Assembly (NCBI GenBank): GCA_949292945.1
Contig: CASFAX010000006.1
Coordinates: 1-64,000, forward strand
Source: an uncultured Bacillota bacterium
GTDB taxonomy: Bacteria > Bacillota > Clostridia > Peptostreptococcales > Anaerovoracaceae
Length of the DNA stretch: 64,000 nucleotides
Direction of reading: 5' to 3'
A program made the translations under genes and the position numbers. How positions within the stretch are numbered: position 1 is the stretch's first letter; every line of letters begins with the position of its first letter. The notes beneath the pieces were generated by a model. It was given only the letters and a program-made list of their open reading frames with translations. It did no database searches and was not told the origin of the DNA. Positions 60,371-64,000 of the stretch are shown piece by piece.

Positions 60371-60626
60371 CGTGCCCATGAGGCGATGCGTAGGCTGCAT
60401 GGAATCGAAGCCGAAAAGCGAGCTCATCAGAGTCGCCTTCTATGAAGGAAAGATTTCTCTCGATGAGACGGGAAGGGCCAAGGGCAGAGGAGCTTATCTC
60501 TGCAGGAACCCCGAGTGCTTCGACAAGGCGGAAAAGCGCAAAGCCTTCAACAGAGCCTTCCAGACGAACATAGACAGGAAGGCGGTAGAGGCGCTTATGA
60601 CGGAGATCCGAAATGAACAGGAGTAA
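60357..60626 (+). CDS. ylxR: YlxR family RNA-binding protein (RnpM, DUF448)
   Basis: An 89-residue protein with the family motif RRCVGCMESKPKSELIRV and GRGAYLCRNPECFDKAEKRKAFNRAF. YlxR/RnpM binds the RNA subunit of RNase P in Bacillus and modulates it. TTG 60357 is chosen as start because GGAGGTGA lies 7 bases upstream, although it overlaps the end of nusA by 14 bases. Confidence 0.88.
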   Translation: MKKNSVPMRRCVGCMESKPKSELIRVAFYEGKISLDETGRAKGRGAYLCRNPECFDKAEKRKAFNRAFQTNIDRKAVEALMTEIRNEQE

Positions 60627-60942
60627 GCTGGAGAGCTACATGGGCTTTGCCGCAAAATCGAGGAATATGGTTACGGGATACAATACGTGTATGCTGATGA
60701 TGAAGAAAAGGCAGATAAAGCTCCTCGTAGTGGCCTCCGACCTGTCGGAAAATACCAGAAAGAAGATGCTGGCTCTCGCTGAAGCCGGCAATGTAAGATA
60801 CAGAGTCTTCGGCGATGTGGAAAGCCTTTCCCGGATGACGGGAAAACGGGGGAAGGGCATTTACGGAATAACGGATTTTCACTTTGCCGAGATTATCGGA
60901 ACGGAGATTGACCGGATTCAATCGGAAAGGGAGGTGTTCTGA
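60613..60942 (+). CDS. ylxQ: YlxQ, L7Ae-family RNA-binding protein
   Basis: A 109-residue L7Ae/L30e-fold protein (YMGFAAKSRNMVTGYNTCMLMMKKRQIKLLVVASDLSENTRKKM) encoded between ylxR and infB as in most Firmicutes. It likely binds kink-turn RNA. It overlaps ylxR by 14 bases and its stop overlaps the infB start (TGATG). Confidence 0.88.
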   Translation: MNRSKLESYMGFAAKSRNMVTGYNTCMLMMKKRQIKLLVVASDLSENTRKKMLALAEAGNVRYRVFGDVESLSRMTGKRGKGIYGITDFHFAEIIGTEIDRIQSEREVF

Positions 60943-61670
60943 TGGCTATGAAGGTACATGAACTTGCCAAAGAAATGAATCTTAATAGCAAGGACATTAT
61001 AGAACGCGCAGAAAAGCTCGGAATTAGCGTAAAGAGCCACATGAGCGTTCTGTCTGATTCAGATATAGAAAAAATCAAGGAGGGAAGGAAACCGGCGGCC
61101 CCTGCGGCGTCAGGCCATATGGGAGCCGGAGTGAGACCGCAGGCACCTGCGGGAAGACCGGGAAGAAGGCCGCCTATAGGAAGACCTATAGTCGATAACG
61201 ACTACCTTGAGAACAAGCATAAAAAGCACGACGAAAAGAAAGCGGAGCCGAAGGCGGAAGCTGCACCGGAAAAGGAAACCGAAAAGAAGGCTTCCGCTCC
61301 TGAAGCAGCTCCTAAGGAAACGCCAAAGGCTGCCGCACCTGAGGTACCGGCGCCAAAGGCAGCAGCCGGGGAGAAGGCCGCGCCTAAGAAGGAAACAGCT
61401 GCAAAGAAAACTCCTGAGAAGGAGAGCGTAACTCCATCCATACCGGGAAGGCAGACCCTTAAGATAATAACCAAGGCCGAAGACGTAAGAGCGGCAGAAG
61501 CTGCCAGAAAAGCCAGAGCCGAGGAAAAGGCCGCCGAGAGAGCTGCGGAGAGAAAGAACGAAAAATCTTCCGAAAAGGGTCAGGGACGCAGAGCAGACGG
61601 CCGCGGAAAAGGCCCTAGAAGAGGGGACAGACCGGAAAGACCTGGAAGGCGCAAAGGGCGGCAGGGATGA
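60942..61670 (+). CDS. infB: translation initiation factor IF-2, N-terminal part (frame broken)
   Basis: Residues 1-242 of IF-2: the first IF2N helical domain ([36 protein letters not shown]), then the long Ala/Lys/Pro/Glu- and Arg/Gly-rich linker. The frame stops at TGA 61668-61670 within the linker, and the rest of IF-2 continues without a start codon in the frame one base ahead. IF-2 is essential, so either a base is wrong in this Arg/Gly-rich stretch or the frame is changed during translation. The start follows AAAGGGAGGTG. Confidence 0.85.
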   Translation: MAMKVHELAKEMNLNSKDIIERAEKLGISVKSHMSVLSDSDIEKIKEGRKPAAPAASGHMGAGVRPQAPAGRPGRRPPIGRPIVDNDYLENKHKKHDEKKAEPKAEAAPEKETEKKASAPEAAPKETPKAAAPEVPAPKAAAGEKAAPKKETAAKKTPEKESVTPSIPGRQTLKIITKAEDVRAAEAARKARAEEKAAERAAERKNEKSSEKGQGRRADGRGKGPRRGDRPERPGRRKGRQG

Positions 61671-63669
61671 CCATGGAAACCGCAGAGGCCCGGCTCCGAG
61701 AAGAGAGCAGCCTGCAGCTTCCGGACGCGACGACGGAAGAGGAGATCACGCAGGACGCTCCGACCGCAAGAAACACGACAAGCACGAAAAGGACAAGGGA
61801 AGAAACAAGTTCGAGAAGTTCGAGAAGAAGTCTCTTGAGAAGCAGACGAGAAAGAAGCACGTCAAGGCAAAACCTGCCCAGACGGAGCCTGAAATCGAGG
61901 CAGAACCGTTACCTGAGGGAACCATCGTCCTCAACGTTCCTATTACTGTTGCAGGTTTCTGCGAACAGACCGAAGTTTCAACTTCCAAGGTAATCATGAC
62001 CCTGATGAAGCTTGGAATCATGGCCAACATAAACCAGACCATAGACGAGGATACGGTTATGATCCTGGCGGAAGAACTGGGACTTACAGTTGCGATAGGA
62101 AATGTAGAGGAAGAAGAAGTGGAGGAAGGCCTGGAGCTCTTTGAGGACAGAGAGCAGGATCTTAAGCCTAGACCTCCTATTATCACCGTAATGGGTCACG
62201 TAGACCACGGTAAGACTTCCCTCCTTGACGCCATAAGAAAGACCAACGTCACCGCATCGGAGTCCGGCGGAATCACCCAGCACATCGGTGCTTCCGAGGT
62301 AAGAATTAACGGACAGAAGATAGTGTTCCTTGATACGCCGGGTCACGAAGCGTTTACGGCTATGCGTGCCCGTGGAGCCCACGTAACCGATATTGCGGTT
62401 CTCGTAGTTGCGGCAGACGACGGCGTAATGCCTCAGACCGTGGAATCCATAAGCCACGCAAAGGCTGCGGGAGTTCCTATCATCGTTGCCATAAACAAGA
62501 TGGATAAGCCGGGTGCAAACCCTGACAGAGTAAAGCAGGAGCTTGCTGAGCACGGAGTCCTGGTAGAAGACTGGGGCGGAGACGTTATCAGCGTTCCGGT
62601 ATCTGCAAAGACGGGAGATGGCATAGTAAATCTCCTTGAGATGATACTCCTTCAGGCGGAGATGATGGAACTTCGGGCAAATCCTGACAGACTTGCAATG
62701 GGTTCCGTAATAGAAGCAAGGCTCGACAAGTCAAAGGGCCCTGTTGCCACCCTTCTCGTAACCAACGGAACTCTTCATTCGGGACAGAGCATCGTAGCCG
62801 GAACGTGCGCAGGAAGAATAAGGCTCATGACCGACTACAAGGGAAAGACCATAAAGAAGGCCGGCCCTGCTACGGCGGTGGAGGTTCTGGGTCTTACGGA
62901 CGTTCCTCAGGCGGGAGACGAGTTCAACGCCGTTAAGGAAGATAAGATCGCAAGGGAAATCGCAGAGCACAGAAAGGAAAAGCTGAGAGAGGAAGTTCTG
63001 GCAAGAAACGCAAGCACCACCCTGGAGCAGCTGTTCAGCCAGATTCAGGAAGGCGAAGTAAAGGAACTGAACCTTATCATCAAGGGAGACGTTCAGGGCT
63101 CCGTCGGCGCTCTCGTATCCTCCCTGGAAAAACTGAACAACGAAAGCGTAAAGGTGAACATCATTCACACCGGCGTAGGTACCGTAACGGAATCCGACGT
63201 AATGCTGGCAGGAACTTCCGGCTCCGTAATCATAGGATTCAACGTAAGACCGAGCACGGCCGTTCAGACCATGGCTGACAGAGAAAACATCCAGATCAGA
63301 ACGTACCGCGTAATCTACGACGTAATAGACGACGTTGAAAACGCCATGAAGGGTATGCTGGATCCTGAGTTCAAGGAAGAGATACTCGGAAAGGCTGAAA
63401 TCAGAAACACCTTCAAGGTGCCTGGAGTCGGCATCGTAGGAGGAGCTTACGTAACCGAGGGCAAAATCGTAAGAAATGCCGACGTAAGGCTGGTAAGAGA
63501 CGGCATCGTAATCCACGAGGGAAAGATTTCTTCCCTGAAGAGATTCAAGGACGACGCAAAGGAAGTTGCAAGCGGATACGAGTGCGGTATCGGCATAGAA
63601 AACTACAACGACATAAAGGAAGGCGACGTAATCGAATGCTTCCACATGGTGGAAATCGAGCGCAAGTAA
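61669..63669 (+). CDS. infB: translation initiation factor IF-2, GTPase and C-terminal part (continuation)
   Basis: Open reading in the +1 frame from before 61669: basic linker, second IF2N domain ([34 protein letters not shown]), G domain with [17 protein letters not shown] and [10 protein letters not shown], then domains II-IV to [13 protein letters not shown]. It loads initiator tRNA on the 30S subunit. The first ATG in this frame (61996) lies inside the second IF2N domain and has no ribosome site, so it is not a credible independent start. rbfA does not follow as it normally does. Confidence 0.88.
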   Translation, partial: DHGNRRGPAPRREQPAASGRDDGRGDHAGRSDRKKHDKHEKDKGRNKFEKFEKKSLEKQTRKKHVKAKPAQTEPEIEAEPLPEGTIVLNVPITVAGFCEQTEVSTSKVIMTLMKLGIMANINQTIDEDTVMILAEELGLTVAIGNVEEEEVEEGLELFEDREQDLKPRPPIITVMGHVDHGKTSLLDAIRKTNVTASESGGITQHIGASEVRINGQKIVFLDTPGHEAFTAMRARGAHVTDIAVLVVAADDGVMPQTVESISHAKAAGVPIIVAINKMDKPGANPDRVKQELAEHGVLVEDWGGDVISVPVSAKTGDGIVNLLEMILLQAEMMELRANPDRLAMGSVIEARLDKSKGPVATLLVTNGTLHSGQSIVAGTCAGRIRLMTDYKGKTIKKAGPATAVEVLGLTDVPQAGDEFNAVKEDKIAREIAEHRKEKLREEVLARNASTTLEQLFSQIQEGEVKELNLIIKGDVQGSVGALVSSLEKLNNESVKVNIIHTGVGTVTESDVMLAGTSGSVIIGFNVRPSTAVQTMADRENIQIRTYRVIYDVIDDVENAMKGMLDPEFKEEILGKAEIRNTFKVPGVGIVGGAYVTEGKIVRNADVRLVRDGIVIHEGKISSLKRFKDDAKEVASGYECGIGIENYNDIKEGDVIECFHMVEIERK

Positions 63670-63698
63670 GGATGTCTGAAGGAAAGGTAAGCTGAAAT

Positions 63699-64000
63699 AT
63701 GATATTCTACTTTACAGCAACGGGAAATTCCAGATACGCCGCAGAAAAACTTCAGGAAGCCTTTGGCGGCAGCATGGAGGACATAGCCGTCGTCCTGAGA
63801 AACGGCAAGCTGAAGTACAGTATCCCAGAAGGAGAGACGCTGTTTTTCGTGTTCCCTGTGTATTACTACGACGTGCCGAAAATCGTCAGGGAGTTTATCG
63901 AAAAGGCAGACTTTGAGGGAAAGGACACGCCTGTCTGCGCAGTGGGAACCTGCGGATCTTCGTCGGGAAGGTGCGACAGAACCATGGCAAAGCTTATAAA
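63699..64000 (+). CDS. flavodoxin-like (EFR1-type) protein, N-terminal part
   Basis: The window ends inside this gene; 100 residues are visible. MIFYFTATGNSRYAAEKL is the FMN phosphate-binding loop of flavodoxin folds, and FFVFPVYYYDVPKIVREFIEKADF with AVGTCGSSSGRC matches the EFR1 family (flavodoxin domain followed by a ferredoxin domain). The C-terminal Fe-S part, if present, lies beyond the window. Start ATG 63699 with GGAAAGG upstream. Confidence 0.75.
   Translation, partial: MIFYFTATGNSRYAAEKLQEAFGGSMEDIAVVLRNGKLKYSIPEGETLFFVFPVYYYDVPKIVREFIEKADFEGKDTPVCAVGTCGSSSGRCDRTMAKLI

Noticed and set aside
61660..61672. Programmed +1 frameshift in infB like prfB
   Set aside because: The stop is TGA followed by C, but the Gly codon before it cannot re-pair in the +1 frame and infB recoding is not an established case; kept only as a secondary explanation.
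61996..63669. Independent short IF-2 form starting at ATG 61996
   Set aside because: The ATG is inside the second IF2N domain, no ribosome site precedes it, and the same frame is open and homologous upstream.

Overview
The window is 64 kb of chromosome from an anaerobic Gram-positive bacterium, most likely a Clostridia member of the amino-acid-fermenting type (Anaerovoracaceae/Peptostreptococcales-like; this placement is inference). Evidence: an oxygen-sensitive 4-hydroxybutyryl-CoA-dehydratase-type enzyme, a Re-face citrate synthase in place of the usual Si enzyme, a Tad-type pilus locus without an outer-membrane secretin, a Firmicutes-type LexA, and the rimP-nusA-ylxR-ylxQ-infB order. By eye, native genes use AGA/AGG for Arg, ATA for Ile and CAG for Gln; two stretches depart from this and look acquired: the toxin-antitoxin pair near 32 kb and the ABC/two-component cassette at 48.4-53.2 kb.

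Layout. 0-12.3 kb is housekeeping: end of rpoZ, a LytTR regulator, GAPDH, a YmfI-like reductase, an FHA-SEDS protein paired with a class B PBP, a VanRS-like two-component system, YhaM, RecD2 and ComFC. 12.3-12.98 kb is non-coding and holds a structured RNA (raiA-motif candidate), a second pseudoknotted RNA-like element with a terminator, and a promoter overlapped by a GTATAC operator. 12.98-18.1 kb is a Re-citrate synthase/GntR/aconitase/isocitrate dehydrogenase operon, the oxidative half-TCA route to 2-oxoglutarate. 18.2-24.2 kb has GlpP, a beta-CASP nuclease, uridine kinase, homoserine dehydrogenase, and a TetR regulator next to a radical SAM protein. 24.5-31.8 kb is a compact Tad-like pilus/secretion locus, including two tiny paralogous pilin-like proteins. 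31.8-33.0 kb holds a YefM/RelE-type toxin-antitoxin pair and a P-loop kinase. 33.3-36.5 kb (minus strand) holds a DUF134-NifX fusion, a YeiH-type exporter and YchF.

36.6-48.1 kb is the most interesting part: a catabolic island controlled by sigma-54. A PAS/AAA+/Fis activator (41.07-42.60 kb, minus) lies among three near-consensus -24/-12 promoters, each preceded by a GTTGC-N6/7-GCAAC palindrome. They drive a DUF362 protein, an 88-residue protein, an MFS transporter and a thiolase (P1); a LarC N-terminal-domain protein and a beta-keto acid cleavage enzyme (P2); and a cyclase-family hydrolase, a 3-hydroxyacyl-CoA dehydrogenase and a 4-hydroxybutyryl-CoA dehydratase homologue (P3). The substrate is unknown; the chemistry suggests uptake, ring or amide hydrolysis, oxidation to a beta-keto compound, exchange with acetyl-CoA, and thiolysis.

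48.1-53.2 kb has a strong terminator, a small element with nested inverted repeats, and a BceAB/BceRS-like peptide-antibiotic resistance cassette. 53.3-58.4 kb has lgt, sfsA, a LysO-like exporter, a transglutaminase-like protein, an alternating GTTCGATG repeat cluster and lexA. 58.6-64 kb is the rimP-nusA-ylxR-ylxQ-infB operon, with an apparent frameshift in infB, followed by the start of a flavodoxin-like gene. I found no tRNA, rRNA, CRISPR array or transposase gene.
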